Assembly (NCBI RefSeq): GCF_008831285.2
Contig: NC_045139.1
Coordinates: forward strand, 6,604,204-6,668,203
Reading direction: 5' to 3'
Origin: Nymphaea colorata
Taxonomy: Eukaryota > Streptophyta > Magnoliopsida > Nymphaeales > Nymphaeaceae
Length of the DNA: 64,000 nucleotides
The notes beneath the pieces are model-generated. The model worked only from the letters and a program-made list of their open reading frames with translations. It was not told the DNA's origin and ran no database searches. This document shows, piece after piece, positions 1 to 12,400 of the stretch. Made by a program: the position numbers and the translations under genes. The number at the start of each line of letters is the position of its first letter. Position 1 is the first letter of the stretch.

Positions 1-1
1 G

Positions 2-754
2 AACTTGGAACAAGCAATCCAAGCACAGCCATCTCATATTTCGGTCTATGATCTGCAAATTGAGGAAGGAACCAAATTTGGAAATGTATATCAAGCAGGC
101 GAGTTTCCGCTGCCTAGTGAATACAAATCAGCAGAGTTCTACAGAATGGCTCATGAGATGCTCACGGGATCTGGGTATGTTCATTATGAAATTAGCAATT
201 ATTGCAAGGAAGGATTTGAATGCAAGCACAATCTTACTTACTGGACGAATCAACCTTATTATGGATTTGGACTTGGCTCTACTAGTTATGTTGGTGGTGT
301 GAGATTTACAAGGCCAAGGAGGATGAGAAAGTATGCAGAATTTGTAGAAGGATTGGCTGATGGGGAGTCTGAAAATGGACTAGTTCTGGAGCACAAGGAT
401 GATGATGCTCCGAGGAAAGAGAGAGCGATGGATATTGTAATGTTGTCACTAAGGTTGGCAAGAGGTTTGGATATTGACTGTTTTGCAAGAGAGTTTGGTT
501 GGAGCCTTGTACTAGAGATCTGCAGAGCATTCCAGCCTTATGTAGAGAGCGGGCATGTAACTCCTCTGGATGAGGAGAGAAGAGTGGTGAATGTAGAAGA
601 ATTCTTGCAGTTTTGCTCTACTGAAAATGGTTGGGATAGTCATTTTCAGTCGAGAAAATGTGGACTAATCAAGTTCATTAGGTTGAGTGACCCCGATGGT
701 TTTCTTTTATCCAATGAGATAATCTCCACTGCCTTCAAGGTGATATCCCCATGA
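2..754 (+). CDS. HemW-like radical SAM protein, C-terminal part (5' cut by window)
   Basis: One open frame enters from the left edge and stops at TGA 752-754, about 250 residues with no intron. It matches the C-terminal half of the HemN/HemW radical SAM family. Near the start is the HISVYDLQIEEGTKFG strand, followed by YEISNY, then the HNLTYW block and YYGFGLGSTSY, and a C-terminal helical domain ending near the LSDPDGFLLSNEI stretch. The radical SAM CxxxCxxC cluster must lie upstream of the window. HemW proteins bind heme and a 4Fe-4S cluster and are regarded as heme chaperones; older annotation calls them oxygen-independent coproporphyrinogen III oxidase-like. The organelle location of the plant protein cannot be judged because the N-terminus is missing. 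The family call is firm; the exact role is inferred. Confidence 0.88.
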   Translation, partial: NLEQAIQAQPSHISVYDLQIEEGTKFGNVYQAGEFPLPSEYKSAEFYRMAHEMLTGSGYVHYEISNYCKEGFECKHNLTYWTNQPYYGFGLGSTSYVGGVRFTRPRRMRKYAEFVEGLADGESENGLVLEHKDDDAPRKERAMDIVMLSLRLARGLDIDCFAREFGWSLVLEICRAFQPYVESGHVTPLDEERRVVNVEEFLQFCSTENGWDSHFQSRKCGLIKFIRLSDPDGFLLSNEIISTAFKVISP

Positions 755-2606
755 GAGGAATCTAGAAAGCAAGTTACTGGCAAAAGCTATAAACTATAGG
801 AATTGCTACTGTTATTGCCAACTTGACTTGAGCAGTTTGATGCTTCTGTGAATGGTATTCTACCAGAAGCAGCGCAGAAGCATTGGAGGTATTCTTTGTT
901 GTAAAGAAGGGTCTCAGCTCGTTGCTTAATTCAGGCTGCCACTGCATTTCTCGTTGAAGAATAGTCTCCAATCGCATTGATTTTCCAAATCTTGTGAATC
1001 ACTCCTCCAAGATATTCCGTTGCCCAATTGCAGGGAAAAGTTATACATGACCTCCGATTTGTAACAACAGATAATTGCAGGTCGTATCCATCATTTTGAG
1101 ATTAAATCTGTACGTAATCGTTTGCCTCTCCGCTTGTGAGCATGCCGGGCTCCACTCTTGAACAGCCTTTAGTTGAGATTTAGGACGTGCCTGCATGAAA
1201 TGCCGACCAAGGGGAATACATAACAAGTTGTCATCAGTACCAATGTGAAATGGATCAGTACCAATCCGAAAGTTATTCCCAGAAAAATATTTCTTGTTGA
1301 CGTTGAGCCATGCTTTTATGTCTTATTTTTCAGCTAAAAAGGGAAAGGACCCCACTGTTTTATTCAATCCATTTGCGATCTTAGTTTGCATATAAGCAAA
1401 CTGAAATCTGGCCTAGTGCTATTATAGTTGGATATAATTTCATCATTAAAAGAAAAAATACAATGCTGATACGGCCAACTTGTTAGTCAAATATAAATTT
1501 TGCGTCCAATCAGATTTCATGTCAGCAGGTAAATGTCATTTATTGAATTAGCTTGTATTATTTTTCCTGTCTGAGGGATTATTAAGAGAGGAGTAAGTTC
1601 TGAAACTCATATTTGTCCAATTAAATGTCATACCCACATCTCCTTTTCCTTCTTAATGCTCAATAATTTAAAGCCTAATAGTGTGCAATATATTTCCTTC
1701 ATTCCCCTTAGGAGCAGCCCCTTGCACTAACAATTGGAAGTGCAGCTGCGGCATGACATATAAACTCGGCCAACATTCACTGAAATTGGGTCCCTTTTTT
1801 TCTGATGATGCGAAGATAATCGAGTCCTATGCTAGCTGTAAAACGCATAAATACAGAAACATGAGGCTTCAATCAAAATTCAGTGGGTAAAAGATGGCCA
1901 GCTGAATAAATTTCTTCAGAGAAAAGTAACCCATCGTGTGGCGAGAAGGAAAAAGACGTGGAATTGGGTTTGGCCTGCCCATGACATCATGGAGTATGTC
2001 ACATTCAATGACATCATGCAACATGTAACATCCTTCGGATCATAATATATAAGAAAAATAAGTTTGCCGGCCCCGTTATGCTGCCTTTTCTGAAGAAGTT
2101 TGAAAGGTATTAATATCTAAAGCAAGTTTCGAACGTCAACTCCCGGTGACAGTGAATTTTCTAAGATGTAATTTTTCGAAAATGAATTAGTGGTGTAGCC
2201 AAACATGGAAGTTAGACAGAACGCAGGCGGTATGCGAGAGGTGAAGCCACTTTCTTCTTCTTTCTGTTCTAAGCTTCAGAGCTGCTTTGAAGTTTGAATG
2301 TTTTCGCGAGAAATCAAACTATGAGCCTGTTGTCTATGCACCCCACAGGTCGACCAACTATACTAAGTTAGACAGCACACAATTATGCAACTTTTTAATT
2401 GAGAAAGATGAATAGTTACCGTAACTTAAGTTGTAAGTTAAGAGGCACTTCTGCATAATAGATCTCTTAGAATGATATGTAATAAAAGAAATCCTAGAAA
2501 TATTTATCAGACACTCGAACAATTAGTGCTTATTCAGGACACCATAATATCAGCTTGTTTTTTATGGATTGGCGCGAGTCGATGCAAGGTTGGCTCAACC
2601 AGCCGA

Positions 2607-2609
<3 letters not shown>

Positions 2610-2644
<35 letters not shown>
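2610..2644. repeat. (AT)n microsatellite
   Basis: About 17 uninterrupted AT units. The short open frames that cross it on both strands, rich in Tyr-Ile, are artefacts of the repeat. Confidence 0.95.
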
Positions 2645-2645
<1 letters not shown>

Positions 2646-4319
2646 CAAACTATTGTTGGTGGGGTGGAGAAAGTGAGAAGATGGTGGTTTATCCATTTGC
2701 TGGCAAAATGGAGTGCCACTTGGGCAGTCAAACCAATTGAGATGGCACCACATGAGGAGCGGTAGGATGAGCAATTAAGGCAGATCTCAACATGTAAGAC
2801 ACCGACATCAATTTGGTGTTTTGCCTGAGGCAGGTGAAACTGGATCTGGATCTTCTGGATCTCATTTTAAACAGACAGAAAAAAATAGCCAATATCCATC
2901 AACGTCGGCCTTCAACTTTCACTGGAAAACCTGCATCGACTGCAATAAATTAAGTAATAAAATTTCATGGTTTATTGTTATTTTATTATTTTATCTGCCT
3001 AAAAAGGCTGTATCGGAAACGGATACACATCGGGCTGAAGAGAGAGCCGAAAAGAATAGTATCTTGTTCAAGAACTTATGTTTTGCTCAAGACTTTGGAA
3101 AGTATTTTTTGCTTGAAAAAGGCAGGAACTTCAAACAACAGTTGAAAGAGGAAGATGGTGTTTGATTGCAAATACTTGGTGTTCCAGAATATATATATAT
3201 ATATATAGTTACCAGAAAACCCTCTTTCACTTTCCTAACATTAGGTTTTCCCTTTCCTGCTTGATTCACACTACTTTAATTAATGCATTCTGACACCTTT
3301 TTTGATGTTAATATTTTCTGAACATTAGATTTCCTACTTCCCCACAGACTGACAAGTCAATGCATTTTATCTATATATATATGTCGTAGAGGGAAAAAAA
3401 TTTCTTAATTATTTATGGGTGTTTGTTTTATACTCCTTATAAGTAATTATTGGCGCATGAAAACAATATAAATTGAGTGTGATATGCTGATTTTCAAATC
3501 TACACCTAACGTTCTGTTGCTTTCTCAGTTTTCAGCTAAACCTTCTATACGTTTTCTTTGTTTGCAAATTGTAAATGCCAAGTGTTAATTGCTTATTTTA
3601 CATTCCAGTTAAATCTCGTTTGTCTAATTTGATCAAGACTGCTACATTATCCTGAGTTTATAATATTTAAAGTTCTAAAATAATATAAAAATAACGGATC
3701 ACATCCAACTCAAGGCTGAACCAATACTTTGGATGTAGAAAATTTAAATGGCATTTAATTTCCCCATCTAATGCAGAGGACAGTCAGTAAAACAAGAAAA
3801 AAATTCACGTGATGTGGGTAACTTTTTTTTATGAAATAGGACACCTGGTACTCCCTTTCCTTCATACTCTTTATAAAAAGTGTTTGAGATAGGGTTCGTT
3901 GTTCATATCACAATTAATTAATTAATTAATGCAGTCAACGGCAGCCTAAGACCCAAAATAAATAAATAAATAAATTGGTGTCAAAATCTTTTTAAAAAGA
4001 GTTGAGCCTTTTTTTTAATTCACATATTTGGGTGAGTGAGAGGGTTATTCCACTGTCTAGGCAAAAGCCGAAACCTCTTTCTATATCCTTGCCCGCGGTT
4101 CACCGCATACTTCAACTTTTATATGTGACTCATTATCCTTGTGGCCCAAGAAGCATAACCGGGTTTTGAACTGAAGACACGCCTTCAACATGCCCCTAAG
4201 CCTGCCCATTTGCAGTATGCCCCTCAGGGTTGTTTTTAGTTCAATGTACTCACACAATGAACATGAGAGAGAGAGGTTGGTGGTAGGTTAAAAATGCCTT
4301 TCTTATTGAATACACAAGG

Positions 4320-4322
<3 letters not shown>

Positions 4323-4393
<71 letters not shown>
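4323..4393. repeat. Compound (AT)n(GA)n microsatellite
   Basis: About 22 AT units run straight into about 14 GA units. The same AT-then-GA arrangement recurs at 36888-36950. Confidence 0.95.
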
Positions 4394-4397
<4 letters not shown>

Positions 4398-4992
4398 AGC
4401 TTGATTGCCTATTTACTTTCCACGATCATGTTCTTTTGAAGACATTCTTGACCGAATCTTCGTGGGAAGGATAAATCAATGAATTGCGTTTTGGTCGAAA
4501 GCTTCTAATTAACTGATTTTTTATTCTGAGATTAATAATAAGGATCTTTGTCCCTCTTGATTCTGTTTTTTAGAAAGTCATATATCCTTTTTAGAAGGAA
4601 AAACCATGCATCTCTATCTTTAATTTGATGTATTAGTGTTTAGATGCAAAGTGCAAAGAGCATAGCTGGGTAAAGAAAATGTAAGAGAAAATTTAAGTAG
4701 GTGCACATTAGAAGGGAAAATTTGTCTAGAAAGAGAAAATTTCACCTTCTTCGTGTTTGAGAACACAATATAAGTGAATCAGGTTATGTTGACATGACAT
4801 CTGACTTTCACATGCATCCACGTGCAATCATCAATTGAGCTGAAACTTCCTACAATGAACCCATTAATCAGATCCATTTTCACGACCAATCTCACTAAAT
4901 AGATCTGGATTGGATCGGATCCGAAGCGAGGTACTGGAACTGAAACCAGTTCAAGAGGACGGACAATAATGTCTGCCCAAGGGACTGGAAAC

Positions 4993-5096
4993 CACGTGAA
5001 CTCGTGCGGACCAGCAGTCACTGCCAACTACCCTTCATTATGACGAAAATGCCCTCGGAATCTTCTTCTTTAGATGCTTTTCAAAACTATATAAAG
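4993..5096 (+). promoter_or_regulatory. Orphan promoter-like patch: G-box plus TATA box
   Basis: A CACGTG core is at 4993-4998, with another at 4819-4824, and a good TATA box (CTATATAAAG) is at 5087-5096. No convincing coding region follows within 2 kb, so this may be a transposon or non-coding RNA promoter, a pseudogene remnant, or chance in AT-rich DNA. Confidence 0.25.
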
Positions 5097-7547
5097 AGGG
5101 GCACATCGGTCAGTTCAAATTAAAAAAAAATTCACTCCCTGAGCCTAGTGCAGGTCGCTTACCTACTTCCGCCGTTTAAAAAAGTATAAATATTTAAAAA
5201 ATAATTCATTATACAGTGCTTTTACATAATATACATTTTTTTCACTAATTAAAAAGAATATGGTTGTATGGGTGTTAGGCTTCTCAGCTCAGACAACTAA
5301 ACTTGTTTCTGATTTATGAGTGGGCTCAAACATGTCATGACATTTTTAGAGATGTAAATATTTTAATGGACCTTTATGTAAAATAGGTTTCAAGAATAGC
5401 GATATTATACATTTAAAAAATGGCAGGTTTTAAAAAAAAATTATTAGCATATAAGTCATGTATGAGAAAATGCGAGGAATTGAAATCAGTCGACTGCCAA
5501 ATATTAATGACAAATTTGTTTAAAAATTTGCCCCTAAAAACACCTTGTTACTAAGCATTAGCGACATTTTATCGCATAGACATGGTTTATAGTGACCCTA
5601 ACAAAAGCTTATGGTGTTTTTTGTAGTCAGCTAATTTCAAATTTTCGAAACTTATAAAGTCAGAATTTGACATAAACTAAATAAGTTACTTCTTGAACAA
5701 AAGTACCAAACAATTTACTTTAATTAGTATAATTGTATTTGTTCAATTTGACCTTATAAATGTGATCTGTTAATCGATGTTTTTTTATAAAAATTTAAAA
5801 AAAAAATTGATAGCAAAAAATATGCTTGTTTTGTAAAACCAGCTTAAAAGAGAATATGTTTTATAATAAAAAAAAATCTTAAATACATTATTATATTAGT
5901 TGAAAGCATCTCCTGCGCACTGTGTAATTTGATATTTGTTGTTTTTTCCCCTCGCTGGATGTACCAATTCATCTAAATAAAGATCTCTTGTTGTCCCATC
6001 AAAATTTTCTTTGAAAAATTTAAGCTGTGCCGTTAGCTAACAGCTACCATCTTAAAAAAAAAAAAAATACTTCAAACGTGCATGAATAGTCATTCTCGTT
6101 ATTTTTTTTTAATATAAAAGAATCAAAGCCTTGTTCGATCCAACTGGCTTTGATGACGAAGAAAATATTAAGATTTTTCAGCTCAAGCCTTTCCATGCAT
6201 GGCATTAGACATGCCACGAAATACTTCCAAAGTCAAAAGATTGATAGCACATGCGGCATATTCCCTAGAAAAGCTTTCATTTAATATCATGTTTGAAGAT
6301 GCCATTTTTCTTATCTGAATTATAAAAAATAAAAGTTGATCTTTTTTCAATTTTTAGACATTTTCCCATCAATTTATATTAAAAAAATACGTATGAGTTT
6401 TTTAATTGCTTGACCTTAGCCCGGTGTGTGCCTGGTGGAACTTGTGTTGGGCACAATATAAACTTTACAAACAAAAGTAACTAATCATGTAAACTAGTCT
6501 ATACAAATTAAAACCTCAAACGAGGATCCAAATTTAGTGAAATATTGGAGTTTATGAACTTGGTCATGCTCAGAATTCATGAGAAATATAATTGAAGTTG
6601 TGTTAAATTCCACCATCCAATTGAATGGATCGTAGTTCATGTCAATTGTTTGTGATGCGGTGGCCGAGGAAGAAATTTAAGTTGAAAAAGACATGTAAAT
6701 ATTTAACTGAGATAAAAGAAAAAAAAAATAGCTTATACACCTAGAGGGATCTGACAATCCAGTTAAAATTAAATTGAACCCTTTTCTATTTGATATAGTG
6801 TTCCGACTAGAGACGTGTAATTTTCTACTACTCTTATTTCATATTTTTTTCTTATTTTTTCTTTTTTGCTTTTCGAGTTCTTAGTAGGAATTTAAATTTT
6901 AACTTCATCCGATGATTCTGATCCACAAATAATTCTGATTCGATTTACTGATTCTCTAACCGTTTTGGCTGGCCAGTTTGATTCAGAAAACGACTTTAGC
7001 AACGTTGGCCTGTACAGCATTTATTTGTTCTATCCACCCAACCCAGGTTGTTGGATGCTGTTCTATTTCTACGCTAGATTTTGGCATTTGTCCAACCTTG
7101 TAATAAATGTGATGTTCCTAACCTTGGCTGGTATCATTGAACCATCTTGAGATGCTAGTAAAATCACACTCGACTAGGAAGTAAGATTCAATCCTTTAAC
7201 TTAAAAGCAGGTCAGAAAGTTTACTGTGTAAACTTGGTAGGAATTTTCCTTGCCTTAGATTGTGTAGATAAAAAGAAAGATCAAAATGATGTGGTGAATC
7301 CATGAAACTAGATCAATAATGTCATATGTACAAGAAGGATAGCAACGCAACAGTAGAGCAAAGATTTTCGAAAATCAGCTTAAACAGGCCGATGTCAGAC
7401 TGATTCGATTCAATTTTCGGAATGTGTGTGAAGCAGATCGCGTTCAATTTTGCCGTTCTCTTCTTGTCTAAATCTGTTCATCGTAGGCTTAAAGAAAATT
7501 AAAAGAGACGACTTGTTTAGTTGCAGACTCGGCTGACCTTGTGGATG

Positions 7548-7613
7548 GGATTCGAACTCCTGTCCGGTAGAAAGACAACGCATGTCATGATCATGGCACC
7601 AACCAAAAGTCGC
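7548..7613 (-). repeat. tRNA-like / SINE-like fragment
   Basis: On the minus strand a B-box-like GAGTTCGAATCCC lies at 7548-7560, with an A-box-like stretch containing TTTGGTTGGTGCC about 45 bases before it. The T-stem does not pair well and no acceptor stem can be drawn, so this is not a functional tRNA. A degraded tRNA-derived SINE is the likelier reading. Confidence 0.3.
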
Positions 7614-7793
7614 CTTCACCAACCCACAACGACCCCCTACTTCCTGAGAGGCACATCAGCCATTGCTGTGAGTCCTGGAGGCAAATTCGTCATTAAGGAC
7701 TTTCTTAGCGGGTGGTACAACGATCTACCTCGGCGGCTCGGCTCCCAGTTGGTGGAGCAGCGGCTCGCTGGTGTCTTCACTTTGCTGTGGATC

Positions 7794-9167
7794 TATAAAT
7801 ACCGGCATCACTGATTCTTCTTGGTAGGACGCGGGTAGGAGAACAACACCCAATTGAGTTTCTCTTCAGGTAAGGGAAGAAGGTTTACTTTTTTTTTTTT
7901 TTTTGCTTTGATCCTGCTTGTATTTGGTTTTCACTTCATGGTCCACCTGGTTGGTATGGTTGGCTTGTTTGTGGAGTGACCTGTTCCTGGTGCTTCCGTT
8001 TGAGCATCTTAGATATTTTGGTTGGTCGATGGTTCGTCACTTCGCGCAAAGAATTTTCAATGGCAGTTGCTGGATCTGTAAACTTGTCGTTTTGGTGGTT
8101 GTGGAATTTAACTTTGGTTTATGGTGGTGGCTTTTCTTTCTGTGTGTGTTGTTGAGTTTGGAGTGTTTTGTGTGTATTTGTTGGTTCTCTCTCGAGTCTT
8201 TTCTGGAGGTGTATAGTATGGCTTGCTGCAAGTTGATGGTGGTTTGAAAGTTCAGTTCACGAAATTGCTGCAACTGAAGGAGCACGATAGTCCTATATGC
8301 ATTTATTCTTCATGGAAAGATAGAGGCGCCAAGCTCTGTTTAGATAGTGTGAGAAGACTTGTAATCTGCAAAATTTAAGAAGAGAAGAAAGACAGAGCCA
8401 GCAAGAGAAAGATCTGAAACGTAGATTTCCTGTAAATTTGTGATGTTAATATTGAAAAAAATTTAGTCACTGCTACTTGAAGTCCCTTTCTTGGTTACAC
8501 TTTCGTTAACAGTCTGGAGTTTACTAGTGACACCATGTCTCATGATATCGGGCTGGGAGCGGGTTACTGGTGGCCTACAATGATCGAGTGGGGATCATGG
8601 CCAAACGCCACAGGACTAGTGCATCTGGCACTCGTGATCCAACCAAGAAATGTCTTCACTGAAGATTTTTGTCTTCACATTCAACAGATCTCCTATCATA
8701 TATGTGTCTGCATTCTCCCAATTAATATAAATTCCTCCTCTAGAATCGTTTATTTGAACCTTGTGCAGACACTATTACTACCATTAGAAGAGAGAGAGTA
8801 TACAAAAGGGGCATAGTAGATGTGGAATAGACAGATCTTTGACTTCTAGCATCTCAATAAAGTGCCTATTAGCTTTTCAAAAATCATTGGTACAAGAGCT
8901 TTACAAATGGGTCACATGTTACAAGCAAAATCTTTTCTTCAGTTTCTGTAATTTCACCCAGTGAATTGATTGAGTCATAGATCTCACCGGTATGTTCATG
9001 TATCTTTCCTTTGTAATTTCTGAGATGATTGATCAATTTACTTCTAGATACTATTGTCTATGTTTTTCAGCGTCATTCCAATAAAATTTGAGGAGAATTA
9101 TATAAACTGCAGGTTACATACTCCACTGTGATCACAAAGCTGTTTCAATCCCCATTCTACTGTTGCC
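7794..9167 (+). promoter_or_regulatory. Probable core promoter, leader exon and leader intron of G6PDH
   Basis: A TATA box (TATAAATA) is at 7794-7801. About 65 bases on, a short leader would end at the good donor CTTCAG|GTAAGG (intron from 7870). The stretch after it, 7880-8260, is rich in T and G and has few As, as is common in plant leader introns. Acceptors fit at TTTTTCAG (9063-9070) or CTGCAG (about 9112), leaving 50-100 bases of leader before the ATG at 9168. Plant cytosolic G6PDH genes often have a leader intron. This is inference without transcript evidence; the weak open frames in 7.5-8.3 kb are not treated as genes. Confidence 0.4.
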
Positions 9168-9397
9168 ATGGGCTCCAGAGCTCCAGCTATTACCATGAGA
9201 AATGATTCCTTCTCAGATGGAGACTCTGTGAGGGGTGAACCACTTTCTGAGAAAACAGAAACCGAGAATGCATCAGAAATTGGCTGCCTTTCTGTTATTG
9301 TCCTTGGTGCTTCCGGTGATCTTGCCAAGAAGAAGACATTTCCAGCACTGTTCAATCTATTTAAGCAGGTTTGTTATAATACAGACATGGACATATA

Positions 9398-9443
<46 letters not shown>

Positions 9444-12400
9444 TACATTATGAATTAAGCTCGCTCTATTTCTGATTTCCAGCAACTACGTTCTATACCC
9501 CTCCTGTAACATTTATTGCAAAAGGTTACAACAAATACAAAAAGGTATTGAAAACATTCCGCATGTGAGGCATTGTCACATGCTATTATGGTGTCATATG
9601 AAATAGGTGTGTTACGTTTCAAGGCTTTCTGGCTAAATATAAATGTTGCACATCTTATAAGGTCATGTTGTTTACCTCTCCTTATGCTCAGTAATGTTGG
9701 AACTGACACAGAAACTTAGGAAGGGAGGATATAAACAAAGAGAAAGAAGAAAATCCTAAGCATATAAATAGGTTATTATATCTGTCAAATGTATGTGTGC
9801 CTGCACACATCACAATCATATGAAGCTTGTAATGAATCTACAAATACAGTGTAGCAGCCATATGTCATATGTGTTCACTGTCAATCTCTTCACTTTGTAT
9901 GGCATCCATCAATGTTTTTTGTCAATCTGAAGGTGTGCAGTGTGAAATGTTCTTATTTCGTTTTCTTTTTATGCCTTTTTCTACTATCTATTTGGTTTGT
10001 CTTCTCAGGTGGACATGGTCTTTTTCAGTTCCTTATGTTTGCTGTAACATTTAAATTTGTTCTTTGTAATCATTCTTTCTCATTGGTTTATAACTTTACA
10101 TGGATTCAACTTTCTTTCTTTCCCTTCTTTTATGACCATTAGGAAATTGTACTCATAGACGTTTTCCGAACTTCAATTTCAATTAATAATAGCGACACTA
10201 TCTGTCTAGGGCTTCCTGCAACAAAATGAAGTTCACATATTTGGATATGCAAGGACAAAACTTTCAGATGATGATCTAAGGAATCGGATACGTGGGTAAG
10301 CTTTTTGTTTCCAAGGATTCCAACTTCAGCTGTTTGTTTTCATCTGAAATGGATGAAAAAATGATAAACCGTTCAGTATTAAAGAGAAATGCTTTCTTAC
10401 ATATCCATCAATAGGATTTTTGATATTTCAGCATGTCGAAGCACCAGGCGTATGTTATGATTGTGTTCTGCATTTTATTGGATGTTTGCTAATGTTTTCT
10501 TGGAATTTCATTACATTGATTTAAATTCTTTGAAGCATGAAAATTAATCTATTGCAACAACTGTTAGAATACAAGTACCAGTTTGCTGCTCCAGTGAAGT
10601 AGAAGTTGTTGGAGATGGGGAAGAACCTGTGATTAGTGAAGTAGTTGTTATGCTCTTATGCTGCTTCAAGTGGCTATCATGGTCTGCCTGTGTTAAAACA
10701 TAATCCATTGCCCGAAATTTTTAATGTTTCTGCACACCAACAGAAGCTTACATGCATACCAGTGCAAAACTGCAAATGGATGTATGGATCTTTCTATAGT
10801 TGGAGCGCTGAACGTGCTCTAAGAATGAGAGGAAGCAATGGCATTTATGGTTTTACCGCTTAGAAAGTTCAATGCTGGAGCTTCATGAGAGTATTCCATT
10901 TTTTCTGATGTTTCAAACCAGGTTGTTTTTTTAACCCCGTTTACTATATTCACATGAGGAAATAGCTAACTTAGTTTAACCGAAATCCCTATGCCTATAT
11001 AAATCAATTTGGCACTATATCTTTAAAACTGTAATAGTCTAAGTTTGAACTAGTAAACTAATTCCAGTGAGAACATTCTGATTTGTGAACAGATCAAACA
11101 AGATTTGCCCAATAGTGCATCGGTTTTGGTTACATTTCCACATTCAACTCCTGCTCGGCATGCCTTATATGCTGTCTAAATTTGCGTCGGGTCTACTTCA
11201 TGGCCAAGGCATAAAAGACCTGCTTTTGGAGGGCATTGAGAGATGGCTTTTAGAACCTGATGAACATGAAAGTTGATAACTTGCTTAGTTTGTACTTTGT
11301 AGTTTGTAAATGCTCTACTTTTATTTAGTGGTCTATAAATGTTGTCATTGTTGTTCACTTCTTTTTCTTCTAAGGTCTTGCCTTTCAGTGGGATCCAATA
11401 TCATTCAAAGAGATGGTTATAACTTCTGTGGTTTTAGATTATATATGACTCTTTCTCTCTTATGTGATTTGATAAGTTCTGGCAATGCACTTGTCCCCAG
11501 TTAGCTATATGCTTATGAAGTTATATTGCTTTGACATCGTGCACTAATCTCATTTTGACTTGTCATGAAAATGAATTTACAGATATCTGAAAAGTGGAAA
11601 TGGAGATTCATCTGCGACCTCAGAAGTCGTTACAAAGTTTTTGATGATGGTAATGACCTGATATTTGTGGCACTGCTCGCAAGTTTTGCCATTTGGGTGT
11701 CTATTAATTGTTCTGGCATGATGTTTTCCAGATCAAGTACGTCTCTGGTTCATATGATGATGAGTCTGGCTTTGTCCATCTAGATAAGGAAATTTCTGAG
11801 CATGAGATTTCCAGAAAGAGTAACCAAGGATCTTCTAGAAGACTCTTTTATCTTGCACTCCCTCCATCAGTTTATCCACCTGTCTGCAAAATGATAAGGC
11901 ATTTTTGCATGAATCGAGGTGATTAACAATTTATCGGACCTTTAAATATCTATCTTATGTGGGTTAGATTAGAGTCATTGTCTATTTCTATTTCCATCTC
12001 TTCATATTTCAGTGATGCTTATAATCTCATCCTTCTCTATACAGACTGTTATTTGTACATTCTTGTAGCCGTCATAAGTGAAACAAGATATTCACTGTCA
12101 ATGTTCTTCACTGAAATCATTTTTGACATGCATATGAATATCCGTGCTATTTTTCTTTTAAACACCATGATATGTCATTCATTTCATATAAAAAAAAATA
12201 CACTTTCGGTAGATCCTAGCTCTGTGCTAAAATAAAAAATGTTTCTAAGGGCTACTTATTTGGAAAATAAGATTTTTTGCATACTTATTTTTTTCTGTTC
12301 AAATATATATAGTACAATCTCTTCTCTTGCTACAACATGCTTTGACAATATTGTTTTGTAATAGCTTGTGATATTTCCTTTTTCAGCCGACCAGGGTGGT

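Larger units (their letters stand above)
755..7500. other. Gene-poor AT-rich intergenic DNA
   Basis: No frame here shows a recognisable protein. The stretch is AT-rich and holds several microsatellites, A/T runs and short 4-bp tandem arrays (AATT near 3913-3930, AATA near 3957-3976). A promoter-like patch lies at 4993-5096 and is listed separately. I recognised no reverse transcriptase, transposase or LTR pair, but old degraded transposons are likely. The first few hundred bases after 754 should be the 3' UTR of the HemW-like gene. Confidence 0.6.

Noticed and set aside
7918-8247. 109-codon frame rich in Trp, Cys, Leu and Val
   Set aside because: It lies in a T/G-rich stretch that fits a leader intron, does not start with ATG, and shows no family motif.
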